A stretch of DNA of 64,000 nucleotides from Planomicrobium sp. CPCC 101079 (GTDB taxonomy: Bacteria > Bacillota > Bacilli > Bacillales_A > Planococcaceae), in NCBI RefSeq assembly GCF_007859275.1, contig NZ_VOHC01000003.1:35963-99962 (forward strand). The letters are read 5' to 3'. A program made the position numbers and the translations under genes. Numbering within the stretch: position 1 is the stretch's first letter; the number at the start of each line of letters is the position of its first letter. The notes under the pieces were generated by a model. It searched no databases, had not been told where the DNA came from, and worked only from the letters and a program-made list of their open reading frames with translations. Positions 8,050 through 15,568 of the stretch are shown here, in pieces.

Positions 8050-9225
8050 ATGGAAGATATTACTTATGATGTTGCAATAATCGGAGGCGGAACGATGGGT
8101 ATTGCAACAGCGTACTATTTAGCTAAAGCGCAGCAAAAAGTATTAGTTATCGACCAATATTCTATTCCTAATAATTTTGGCAGTCATCATGGAGAAACAC
8201 GAATTTTGCGTCTTGGGTATGGAAACGGCGGAATTTACGTACCTCTAGTAAAAGAAGCCCTAACTTTATGGAAAGAACTTGAACAAGAAACAGGTAAAAC
8301 ATTATTCAATCAAACAGGCGCAATTTCCGTTGGGCATCCTGGCTCCGATTTCGTCAAGGAAACTATCGAAAGTTCTCTTAAATATAATTTAACTCACGAA
8401 AAGTTAGACGCTAAAAGCTTGATGGCCAGATGGCCAGGCATTTTGGTTCCCGACGATTACATAGCCTGCTATGATCCGCATTCTGGTTTTCTCTATAGCG
8501 AAGAATGCGTCCAAACTTATAAAGAAGAATGTATAAAATTAGGTGTAACAATTCTTGAAAATCAGCGAGTTGAAGATATTCAAACATCAGAGGCAGAAGT
8601 GAAAATTGTAACAGCGGATACTACTTTAGTAGCTCGCAAAGCTGTTGTTACAGCAGGTGCCTGGATTCCTAAATTACTCCCTGAACTAGACTTGGATATA
8701 GAACCTCTTCGTAAAACATTCGGGTGGTTCGAAACGTCAGAGGACAATTTTTACGATAGCCAGTTCCCTTGTTTCGTTTTTGATACACATAATGTCGGCC
8801 ATTATTATGGTTTTCCAGACTATGACGGCCGAGGTTTGAAAGTTGGACGAATGGATCTAGGTGAAGTGGTTGACCCAGATGAAGTGAATCGCGACTTTTT
8901 TGCAACTTCGGATGAAGAAGTTGATCTGCGTTCATTTTTAAGTCGATTTTTACCTCAAGCAAACGGTCAATTAAATGAGGGGAAAGTTTGCTTATTCTCT
9001 ATGACGCCAGATCATGATTTTATCATCGACTTCCACCCTCAGCACTCCAATGTTGTTATTGCAGGTGGATTTTCTGGACACGGATTCAAATTCGCCAGTG
9101 TTATTGGAAAAATATTGACTGACTTAGCGATTGAAGGTAAAACGGATCTGGATATCTCTTTTTTACAGTTGAATCGTTTCTCTAAGGAATCGTCCACTAA
9201 TGAGCACCTATATAAATTGAACTAA
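8050..9225 (+). CDS. DAO-family FAD oxidase (monomeric sarcosine oxidase/N-methyltryptophan oxidase type)
   Basis: This 391-residue flavoprotein shows the Rossmann motif VAIIGGGTMGIATAYYLA, the family stretch GSHHGETRILRLGYG and a Cys at 314 in GKVCLFSMTPD, the position that binds FAD covalently in MSOX and MTOX. The ending motif GFSGHGFKFAS closes the FAD site. Such enzymes oxidise secondary N-methyl amines of amino acids to the amine plus formaldehyde and H2O2. The ribosome site aggggggaag lies right after the amidohydrolase stop, 13 bases apart, so co-translation is likely. The pair suggests removal of a carbamoyl group and then of an N-methyl group, but the true substrate is unknown. Confidence 0.88.
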   Translation: MEDITYDVAIIGGGTMGIATAYYLAKAQQKVLVIDQYSIPNNFGSHHGETRILRLGYGNGGIYVPLVKEALTLWKELEQETGKTLFNQTGAISVGHPGSDFVKETIESSLKYNLTHEKLDAKSLMARWPGILVPDDYIACYDPHSGFLYSEECVQTYKEECIKLGVTILENQRVEDIQTSEAEVKIVTADTTLVARKAVVTAGAWIPKLLPELDLDIEPLRKTFGWFETSEDNFYDSQFPCFVFDTHNVGHYYGFPDYDGRGLKVGRMDLGEVVDPDEVNRDFFATSDEEVDLRSFLSRFLPQANGQLNEGKVCLFSMTPDHDFIIDFHPQHSNVVIAGGFSGHGFKFASVIGKILTDLAIEGKTDLDISFLQLNRFSKESSTNEHLYKLN

Positions 9226-9504
9226 AGAAACTAGCTTTTACAAAATACTTCAGTTGCTTTCCGATTTAGTTTAGCGCCAGTTGCATGATACGCATACTGG
9301 GACATGAACAAGAATGTGTTAATAAGGGTTCTCCGTCAAATCCAACGAAATAAATGCAAAACGAAAATTACTTTATCTTCTTTTTGTAATCATTATTGTC
9401 AGATTTTTCAAACTATTAATTTGTAATCTTAATGAGAGTGCCAAATATTATTCTTTTAAAAACTCTACTTGTTAAATAAGCAGATTAAACCGAAGGAGGA
9501 ACCC

Positions 9505-10305
9505 ATGAGTATCTTTTCGGCTGAAGCATTAAATCATAAACATGTGTTGATTACAGGAGCTACTGGTGGAATCGGTTATGAAACAGCAAAGCTGTTAGTC
9601 AAGATGGGAGCTAAAGTAACAATCACGGGAAGAAATAGGGAAAAGCTTAATGAGCTGGAAACTGAACTTTTTTTACTGACAGAAGAAGATAAGGTTTTTA
9701 CAAAAGAGGCTGATCTTACAAATGAAGAGAGCCGAAAAGAATTGATTAGCGGTGCGAAAGAGAAGTTAGGCTTCATTAATGGTTTGGTGAATTCCTCTGG
9801 AATTGCAGGCACTGAAGTTATGGAAGAACTGGATGAGCAATTTATCGAAAATATGATGAATGTAAATTTTAAATCCACTTTTTTTCTGACACAGTCCATC
9901 TATTCGGACATGATCAAACAACAAGAAGGAGATATTGTAAACGTCGCTTCTCTGTCAGGATTAAGAGGGACCTATGGCAATAGCGCCTATGCAGCCAGCA
10001 AATTCGCAGTTGTAGGGTGGAGCCAATGCATGGCAGTCGAAGCTATTGCGCATAATATAAGAGTTAATGCTGTTTGTCCAGGCTATGTAGAAACCGATAT
10101 GGCAAAAATGCTGATTATAAAAAACGCTGAAAACTCCGGGAATACCTATAAGGAAGCATACGCGAATGCTGAAAGGAGTATTCCATCAGGACGTTTGACG
10201 AAACCGGATGAGGTAGCGAATTCTATTGCGTTTCTTTTGACTGATGCAGCCAAGAATATTGTAGGTGAATCTTTGAAAATATCAGGTGGGAGTGTGATGC
10301 GATGA
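9505..10305 (+). CDS. Short-chain dehydrogenase/reductase (SDR, classical type)
   Basis: This 266-residue classical SDR has the cofactor motif TGATGGIG, NSSGIAG in place of the usual NNAG, catalytic Ser in VASLSGLRGTYGNS, the YAASK pair (Tyr and Lys), and PGYVETDM. A C-terminal GGSVMR end is usual. The start was set at ATG 9505 because aaggagga lies 5 bases before it; an upstream TTG at 9469 has no ribosome site. The 279-base gap to the previous oxidase could hold a second promoter, but the gene lies in the same direction as the catabolic block. It probably reduces or oxidises an alcohol or keto intermediate; the substrate is not predictable. Confidence 0.88.
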   Translation: MSIFSAEALNHKHVLITGATGGIGYETAKLLVKMGAKVTITGRNREKLNELETELFLLTEEDKVFTKEADLTNEESRKELISGAKEKLGFINGLVNSSGIAGTEVMEELDEQFIENMMNVNFKSTFFLTQSIYSDMIKQQEGDIVNVASLSGLRGTYGNSAYAASKFAVVGWSQCMAVEAIAHNIRVNAVCPGYVETDMAKMLIIKNAENSGNTYKEAYANAERSIPSGRLTKPDEVANSIAFLLTDAAKNIVGESLKISGGSVMR

Positions 10306-10449
10306 ATAAGTAACATAGAGCAGCCTAGGCAAGATATGTCGCAGAAACAGAGAACTTGCATATGATACACTCAATCAGCTAAACCAACACTAAGCATCAG
10401 AAGCTACATAATTATTAGCAATATTAATCTTGAGTGAGGTGAGGAACCT

Positions 10450-11586
10450 ATGTGGGATGTCGGCATTATAGGAATAGGGACAATGGGCAGCATGGCAGCA
10501 TGGCAGCTGTCGAGCAAGGGCAAATCCGTAATTGGTTTTGAGCAGTTCGGTATAGGTCATGACCGTTCGGCTGCTGGAGGAGAGTCGAGGCTGTTCCGTA
10601 CGGCGTATAAAGAGGGACCTGAATATGTACCGATTTTAAAGAGATCACAAGAGTTATGGCGTCAACTGGAAAAAGAGACAAACAGCCATTTGTTACACCT
10701 TAATGGAGGATTGACGATTGGGCAACCAGAAGAGGAAACGGTGAAAAATTCCTTGAAGGCAGTAACCGATTTTTCGATAGAACATGAAATTCTAGACTAT
10801 GTTACAGCCAGCAAGAGATATCCACAGCATCGGCTATCTCAGGACGAAATTATGGTTTTGGATAAAGAAGCAGGATACATTCGACCAGAATTAGCAGTAG
10901 TCACTGCGGCGACGCGAGCAGAAGATCTGGGTGCAGAGATTTTGCGGTATACGACTGTTGAAAAGATAGAGCCTAAGAACGATCATGTTGTTGTGACAGC
11001 AAAGGGGCAAACTTATAAAGTAAGAAAATTACTTATCACTGCTGGCCCGTGGGCGAAAAATTTTCTTCCGGCTTTTCATCCCTATTTACCAGTGAAAAGA
11101 ATCTTTTTAACATGGTTTCCAGCTAAAGATATAGAGCTGTATGGCCCAAAGAATTTCCCGGTCTTCACCCGGAGAACAGAAGGGTACCGTTTTTTTGGAG
11201 CTCCTACACTTGAAGGATCTATGATTAAAATAGGTACAAGTAAACCAGGCTCTGAAGTTGCGTCTCCTGATCAATTAGCCCCTATAAGTCATGAAGAATT
11301 AGCGGATAGCAGTGCAATCGTGCAGAAATATTTCCTGGGTGTCCGAGCTGATCCTGTGAGGGCAGATGTTTATATGGATGCTTTTACTCCGGATAATCAG
11401 TCGATTGTAGGCAAAGTACCTGATATGCTAAATACTTATACGTTAAGTGGGTTTTCAGGTCATGGTTTCAAAATGGCTCCGGCTTTCGGAGAACTTGCTG
11501 CTAATTTAATTATAGAAAAACAGTCAGATTTTCAGATTGAAACGTTGAATCCGGAACGCTATATACAAAGTATTAAAACTATATAA
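10450..11586 (+). CDS. Second DAO-family FAD oxidoreductase, lacking the covalent-flavin Cys
   Basis: This 378-residue paralog of the oxidase at 8050 shares VGIIGIGTMGSMAAWQL, the loop SAAGGESRLFRTAYKEGPEY and the ending GFSGHGFKMAPAFGE. At the position equivalent to Cys314 of the first oxidase it has Tyr308 (VYMDAFTPD), so FAD should be bound non-covalently or differently. That, and the low similarity outside motifs, suggests a different amine substrate, or a dehydrogenase rather than an oxidase. The ribosome site is gaggtgagg. The permease follows 14 bases after its stop, so the two are surely co-transcribed. Confidence 0.85.
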   Translation: MWDVGIIGIGTMGSMAAWQLSSKGKSVIGFEQFGIGHDRSAAGGESRLFRTAYKEGPEYVPILKRSQELWRQLEKETNSHLLHLNGGLTIGQPEEETVKNSLKAVTDFSIEHEILDYVTASKRYPQHRLSQDEIMVLDKEAGYIRPELAVVTAATRAEDLGAEILRYTTVEKIEPKNDHVVVTAKGQTYKVRKLLITAGPWAKNFLPAFHPYLPVKRIFLTWFPAKDIELYGPKNFPVFTRRTEGYRFFGAPTLEGSMIKIGTSKPGSEVASPDQLAPISHEELADSSAIVQKYFLGVRADPVRADVYMDAFTPDNQSIVGKVPDMLNTYTLSGFSGHGFKMAPAFGELAANLIIEKQSDFQIETLNPERYIQSIKTI

Positions 11587-11600
11587 GGAGAGTGTTGTGA

Positions 11601-12968
11601 ATGACTGCATGGGGTTTTTTCACTGATTTAGGATTGATTGCAGGACTGTTGCTGTTAGGTACAATTATCCGCGCGAAAGTCTCACTAATCCAACGGCTGT
11701 TTTTGCCAGCGAGCATTATAGCCGGTATAATTGGGCTTGCATTCGGACCGAGTGGATTCAATTTAATTCCTTTTTCGGATCAAATAGGTACATATCCAGG
11801 AGTGCTGATTGCTGTCGTTTTTGGAGCATTACCGCTTGTCTCTCCTAAAATCAATTGGAAGGAAATTTCGAAACGTGTGGGTGGGATGTGGGCATATTCT
11901 CAGGCAGCCATGGTTTTAATGTGGGGCGGTGGTCTGTTATTCAGCTTATTAGTCCTTAACTCTATCTGGGGAGACCTTCATAACGGATTCGGCTTGATTT
12001 TAGCTGCTGGATTTGTCGGAGGGCACGGTACTGCAGCGGCTATTGGCGCTACTTTTGCTCAACAAGGATGGGAAGATGCAACCTCTTTGGCAATGACATC
12101 TGCGACAGTCGGCATTCTTAGTGCCATTTTAATCGGACTAGTATTTATTAAACGCGGAGCATCAAAAGGTCATACAAATTTTATCGGGAACTTCGATGAC
12201 TTGCCTAAAGAATTGCAAACCGGGTTAGTACCTAAACATTTACGGAAAAATATACAGACAGATACTGTTTCTTCAATTTCCATTGATCCTTATATTTTTC
12301 ATGGTTCTATTATTGCTGTAGTAGCTATGACTGGTTACTATATCAGCAGTTGGATCGCTTCTTTGCTGCCGAATTTGGCAATACCTGCTTTTTCTGTTGC
12401 TTTTTTAGTAGGACTTGCCTTCAAGAAAGTTTTGTCTGCAAGTAAAGCGGATCATTATGTCAGCAAGGACGTTATCAACCGCATAAGTGGAAGCGCCACG
12501 GACCTATTGGTGGCATTCGGAATTGCTTCAATCAGTTTACCTGTTGTTCTTGAATATATTGTTCCACTCTCCATTTTATTTGCCTTTGGCTTGTTCTTTG
12601 CTTGGACATTCTTTTATGTCCTTTCTCGCCGGTTCTTCGACCAACATTGGTTTGAAAAAGGGATTTTCACATGGGGATGGACAACAGGAACCGTCGCTAT
12701 GGGTATTGCTCTATTACGGATTGTAGACCCGGAATTAGAGAGTAATACCTTGGATGATTTTGGAATGGCTTATATTCCAATTGCACCAGTAGAAATTTTA
12801 ATCGTCACCTTTGCACCGCTATTAATCGTCAATTCTCAGTCTTGGCTGTTCGTCGGCATTACGCTTACTTTTGGACTTGCCATATTCATAATAGCTAAAA
12901 TGAACGGTTGGTTCACTTTTAAGCGTGTTCCATTAACCGTTACTAAAACAAACGTGAAAATTCCATAA
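11601..12968 (+). CDS. GltS-type sodium:glutamate symporter family permease
   Basis: This 455-residue membrane protein has about ten to twelve hydrophobic segments in two halves. The first half contains the GltS-like signature AAGFVGGHGTAAAIGATF, the second half WGWTTGTVAMGIALLRIVDP. The hydrophilic loop between the halves (about 180-230) is typical. GltS proteins import glutamate or other dicarboxylic amino acids with Na+. Its place at the end of the amidohydrolase/oxidase block makes it the probable importer of the cluster's substrate. The ribosome site is aaggagag. A strong terminator follows 150 bases downstream. Confidence 0.85.
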   Translation: MTAWGFFTDLGLIAGLLLLGTIIRAKVSLIQRLFLPASIIAGIIGLAFGPSGFNLIPFSDQIGTYPGVLIAVVFGALPLVSPKINWKEISKRVGGMWAYSQAAMVLMWGGGLLFSLLVLNSIWGDLHNGFGLILAAGFVGGHGTAAAIGATFAQQGWEDATSLAMTSATVGILSAILIGLVFIKRGASKGHTNFIGNFDDLPKELQTGLVPKHLRKNIQTDTVSSISIDPYIFHGSIIAVVAMTGYYISSWIASLLPNLAIPAFSVAFLVGLAFKKVLSASKADHYVSKDVINRISGSATDLLVAFGIASISLPVVLEYIVPLSILFAFGLFFAWTFFYVLSRRFFDQHWFEKGIFTWGWTTGTVAMGIALLRIVDPELESNTLDDFGMAYIPIAPVEILIVTFAPLLIVNSQSWLFVGITLTFGLAIFIIAKMNGWFTFKRVPLTVTKTNVKIP

Positions 12969-13121
12969 ATTTTTTCTGATAGGATTAGCAGGACATAACA
13001 TGTACTATATGTTTGTTTGAAGTATGTTCTATATTAAGCGAAAAGAGTATAGTGATAAAGGTCTTAAATTTCTTCAAGTCCGTTCACTATCTACTTTAAT
13101 TATTGTTTTATATTAAATAAT

Positions 13122-13159
13122 AAAGGCAGATAGCATATAACAAAGCTATCTGCCTTTTA
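13122..13159 (+). terminator. Intrinsic terminator
   Basis: aaaggcagatagc pairs perfectly with gctatctgcctttt around a 10-base loop. It is the first terminator after the permease gene and probably ends the catabolic operon. Confidence 0.8.
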
Positions 13160-13405
13160 CTTGTATTTATTTACTTTGTTCGATTTCGTTAAGCGATTTG
13201 CTTCCATCCATGATAAGACCTGTTCACTGTCTTTGTTGGACAAGTTGGTATAGAGGGGAGTATATTCTAAGTTTGATGCCACTAGCTATTGTAATTGGCA
13301 TGTGGTGGCAAAAGTATGGTGTGATTAAATAGGTTTTTACTTACACAACTAAATTAAAGAGTATTCCAGTGTTTTTTAAGCGTAGTTGGATTTTTATCAG
13401 TTTTA
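13160..13405. other. Intergenic stretch with a possible C-terminal gene remnant
   Basis: No intact gene. On the + strand a frame ending at TAG near 13329 reads GEYILSLMPLAIVIGMWWQK then YGVIK. This looks like the end of a small membrane protein, but its upstream part is not protein-like. It directly precedes the first copy of the palindromic repeat and may be the decayed content of a further unit of the array. Confidence 0.3.
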
Positions 13406-13435
13406 AATGTAACTTATTGTGAATTAAGTTACATT
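13406..13435. repeat. Interspersed palindrome, copy 1 of 4
   Basis: AATGTAACTTA (13406-13416) and TAAGTTACATT (13425-13435) are exact inverted arms. The inner sequence makes AATGTAACTTATT-gtg-AATTAAGTTACATT. The right flank CGAAGTA is shared with copy 2. There is no U-tract, so it is not a standard terminator. Confidence 0.85.
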
Positions 13436-13469
13436 CGAAGTAAGATAAAACAAACGTCGAATGATGAAT

Positions 13470-13676
13470 CTATATCTGATTTTTTTTGTTCCTTGATTTT
13501 TTGTCTGTGTAAAAAATATAACCAGCATTTAGAATGAACAATACTATTGCGGATGTTAAAAAACCAAGTATTGCCGGTATATTTGGCCCCGTTATTAAGT
13601 AGAAAATAGTAGCTAAAACAAACGCAGTAAAGCCAGCCATACTCATTTTCCATCGGGAATTTTCTATTTTCTCCAT
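13470..13676 (-). CDS. Small two-helix membrane protein, unknown
   Basis: This 68-residue protein has a short basic N-terminus (MEKIENSRWKMS), two hydrophobic segments (about 13-30 and 34-55) split by GPNIPA, and a strongly basic tail KKSRNKKN. The ribosome site aaggaagga lies before the ATG. I do not recognise the family. The gene sits alone between palindrome copies 1 and 2 and is the only one of the three array genes on the minus strand. Small two-helix proteins of this sort are common as immunity or resistance factors, but nothing here proves that. Confidence 0.65.
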   Translation of the reverse strand: MEKIENSRWKMSMAGFTAFVLATIFYLITGPNIPAILGFLTSAIVLFILNAGYIFYTDKKSRNKKNQI

Positions 13677-13830
13677 CCTAGTGATCCTTCCTTGTCACGA
13701 AAATAGTAGTTATCTCAAAAATTACTAGTTATGAAGCCTTAAGTTGGACTAGCTTAAGACAATTATCTTTTTAAAAAAAGACAATAACTGTTTTTAGTAT
13801 AACCAAAAATAAAGAATATTTTTCAAAAAT

Positions 13831-13868
13831 TTCGAATGTAACTTAATTGCTATTAAGTTACATTCGAA
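13831..13868. repeat. Interspersed palindrome, copy 2 of 4
   Basis: A perfect inverted repeat: TTCGAATGTAACTTAAT (13831-13847), loop tgct, then its exact complement (13852-13868). This is the longest copy, with 17-bp arms. It separates the small membrane protein gene from the gene at 13962. Confidence 0.9.
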
Positions 13869-13961
13869 GTACTTGATTTATCTTAATTCTAGTAACATTG
13901 GAAAAAGTAAAGTATTGAAAATTTAAGCTATATAGCTGGTTAGCAACCAGCCGTGATCATG

Positions 13962-14198
13962 ATGATTATTGAAATTGACGGTTACTTCAACCAAGCCTTA
14001 TTGACCGGTAAAAAATGTTCCGAGCAGCAATTGAGGCAGATGTATCGACAAGCAGACCAATTAACTTTTGAAACTCGTGACTTTGCCAATATGTTTTGCC
14101 GGCTTCATAACTTTAATCAAATTCCGTATTCAGAGGATATAGAAGTTGATTTTGTCTTGGATACGGATACCGGCAAGATCTACTCTCAGAGTTATTAA
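13962..14198 (+). CDS. Small uncharacterised protein
   Basis: A protein of about 78 residues beginning MIIEIDGYFNQALLTGKK and ending EVDFVLDTDTGKIYSQSY. It looks folded, soluble and conserved-hypothetical in style: a beta-strand, two helices with the CRLHNF segment, then a beta hairpin. There is no signal peptide or membrane segment. Start choice is uncertain between GTG 13953, ATG 13959 and ATG 13962. No clear ribosome site is visible; instead a small hairpin, ctggtt-agc-aaccag, sits just upstream. It lies alone between palindrome copies 2 and 3. Function unknown. Confidence 0.6.
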   Translation: MIIEIDGYFNQALLTGKKCSEQQLRQMYRQADQLTFETRDFANMFCRLHNFNQIPYSEDIEVDFVLDTDTGKIYSQSY

Positions 14199-14234
14199 CT
14201 TTTAGGAACCATTTTTCGAGATTTTTTGTTAAAT

Positions 14235-14270
14235 GTGAATGTAACTTATTCTAAATTAAGTTACGTTTAC
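14235..14270. repeat. Interspersed palindrome, copy 3 of 4
   Basis: GTGAATGTAACTTA (14235-14248) faces TAAGTTACGTTTAC (14257-14270), symmetric at 12 of 14 positions. The core AATGTAACTTATT-cta-AATTAAGTTAC matches copy 1 except for the central three bases. It separates the genes at 13962 and 14322. Confidence 0.85.
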
Positions 14271-14321
14271 GACAAGGTTTTTTGCGAAAAATAGTCTCAC
14301 TTAAATTGGAGGTGCATCTTA

Positions 14322-14750
14322 TTGTCTTTAGAAAAAGATACCATGATGAATTCGCTAAAACAAACAGTCATTCCTATATTAAGAGAAAAAGGATTCAAAG
14401 GGTCATTTCCCCATTTTTATCGAAAAACAGAAGAACGTGCTGATTTGTTGATGTTTCAATTCAGTATGTGGGGCGGTGTTTTATACGTTGAGATTTCCAA
14501 ATGCCCTCCAGAAGGATATACCAATATTTTGGGTGAATTTTATCCCCTCAACAAAATGAAGGTTTATCTTGTAACGGGTGGTGGTTTACCTTTGAATAGG
14601 AGACGAATCGGGAAGAGCGTTAACGGCATGTTTGAGTTCAATAGGGATAATACTGATCAGGTGGCACTTCAAATTGAGGAAGCCTTAACTGAAGCAGAAG
14701 AGTGGTGGGTGTCTTATCCGGATTGGTGCAAAAATAACGACACTATTTAA
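14322..14750 (+). CDS. DUF4304-like protein
   Basis: A 142-residue cytosolic protein. Its plan resembles DUF4304: an N-terminal helix leading into VIPILREKGFKGSFPHFYRK, then LLMFQFSMWGGVLYVEISKC, and a C-terminal helix with EEALTEAEEWWVSYPDW. DUF4304 has no proven activity; relatives often occur singly near toxin/immunity loci. The start is TTG 14322 because ggaggt lies 8 bases upstream and no ATG fits. It is the third single-gene unit of the palindrome-bounded array, and copy 4 of the repeat begins 9 bases after its stop. Confidence 0.65.
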   Translation: MSLEKDTMMNSLKQTVIPILREKGFKGSFPHFYRKTEERADLLMFQFSMWGGVLYVEISKCPPEGYTNILGEFYPLNKMKVYLVTGGGLPLNRRRIGKSVNGMFEFNRDNTDQVALQIEEALTEAEEWWVSYPDWCKNNDTI

Positions 14751-14758
14751 CCCGATTC

Positions 14759-14792
14759 TGAATGTAACTTATTGTTAAGTAAGTTACATTCA
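14759..14792. repeat. Interspersed palindrome, copy 4 of 4
   Basis: TGAATGTAACTTA (14759-14771) and its exact complement (14780-14792) flank an 8-base spacer. It lies directly downstream of the DUF4304-like gene and is the last copy seen in the window. Confidence 0.88.
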
Positions 14793-15337
14793 TATGCCTA
14801 ATTCCAAAGGCTTTTCATGAAAACCAAGAAAAACTGATTTCACTAGAAAAAAAGATACATACAAAAGGTTATTCTCAACGGCTTCAAAGTAAGAGTTATA
14901 AAACGAAGTAGGTTTACATATCAAATTCTATAGAAAGTTGCTAGTACATAAAGAGATTAACGTATGATTAATAAAGTGGATAAGATAGATGCCCCGACCA
15001 AATCATTAGCGATATCTGCTTATAACGACTAAGTGGTAGGTAGCCCGATAAATTATTTAAAGACACTATAATTGTTCTTACAAAATAAAGGTTACTCAGC
15101 AGACTACCATACCGCTGAAGCTTTTCTTGAGATGCACTCTAGAAATTCGCAGGAAGCGAAAAAATTATTGAGCGTCATCAAATCCAATTTACACCTTAAT
15201 TAGGCCAAGTAGATTTTAATAGTTCAAAGGATGAAGAGAAACTTGTAAAAATTTTCTTTTTCAGATTTTATAAAGAAAAGAATTAAGCTTTTCTTTCGAC
15301 ATATACATTAGTCCTAACCCGAACAACAATCCCACCC
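14793..15337. other. Degenerate intergenic region after the palindrome array
   Basis: There is no intact gene. Short open fragments follow one another on the + strand: a 22-codon frame from ATG near 14964 (MINKVDKIDAPTKSLAISAY), the fragment at 15072-15203, and a last piece reading VDFNSSKDEEKLVKIFFFRF near 15211. They look like pieces of one or two decayed small genes, in keeping with an array of exchangeable units. No terminator or further palindrome was found. Confidence 0.4.
15072..15203 (+). pseudogene. Small gene fragment, unknown
   Basis: An open frame from TTG 15072 to TAG 15203 encodes 43 residues, including NKGYSADYHTAEAFLEMHSR and NSQEAKKLLSVIK. The composition is clearly protein-like and helical, but there is no ribosome site and the upstream frame is blocked. 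I regard it as the remains of a small soluble protein gene. Function unknown. Confidence 0.3.
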
Positions 15338-15568
15338 TCAATAAAGGCAGACTGGATCATTCGAGACTTGGGTTAAAGACTGAAAGAAAAAGACAATTAC
15401 AGAAATGAAACATAACGATATCATGACTAAAAATGTCTCTCCGTGCTGAATTCTTTTTCGAGTAAATAGATGGGTACTAGAATGACCAAAAAGGTCATAG
15501 TAAAAACAAAGAATATTTTCCATTAAGTAAACAAAAATCAAAATACAAGAAATCCTATTCGCGTTCAA
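15338..15568 (-). CDS. Possible small membrane protein overlapping the murE-like stop
   Basis: This 76-residue frame starts at TTG 15568, overlapping the TGA of the murE-like gene (TTGA). It has two hydrophobic segments, about residues 5-25 and 47-67, separated by a basic loop (THLFTRKRIQHGE). The stop/start overlap favours translational coupling, but the ribosome site is weak (gatggaag, 3 bases away). It may be a real two-helix membrane protein or a chance frame. Confidence 0.35.
   Translation of the reverse strand: MNANRISCILIFVYLMENILCFYYDLFGHSSTHLFTRKRIQHGETFLVMISLCFISVIVFFFQSLTQVSNDPVCLY

Noticed and set aside
13406..14792. Integron attC or CRISPR reading of the four palindromes
   Set aside because: The repeats are too short for attC and lack the GTTRRRY/RYYYAAC ends, no integrase is nearby, and spacers of 400-520 bases containing genes exclude CRISPR.
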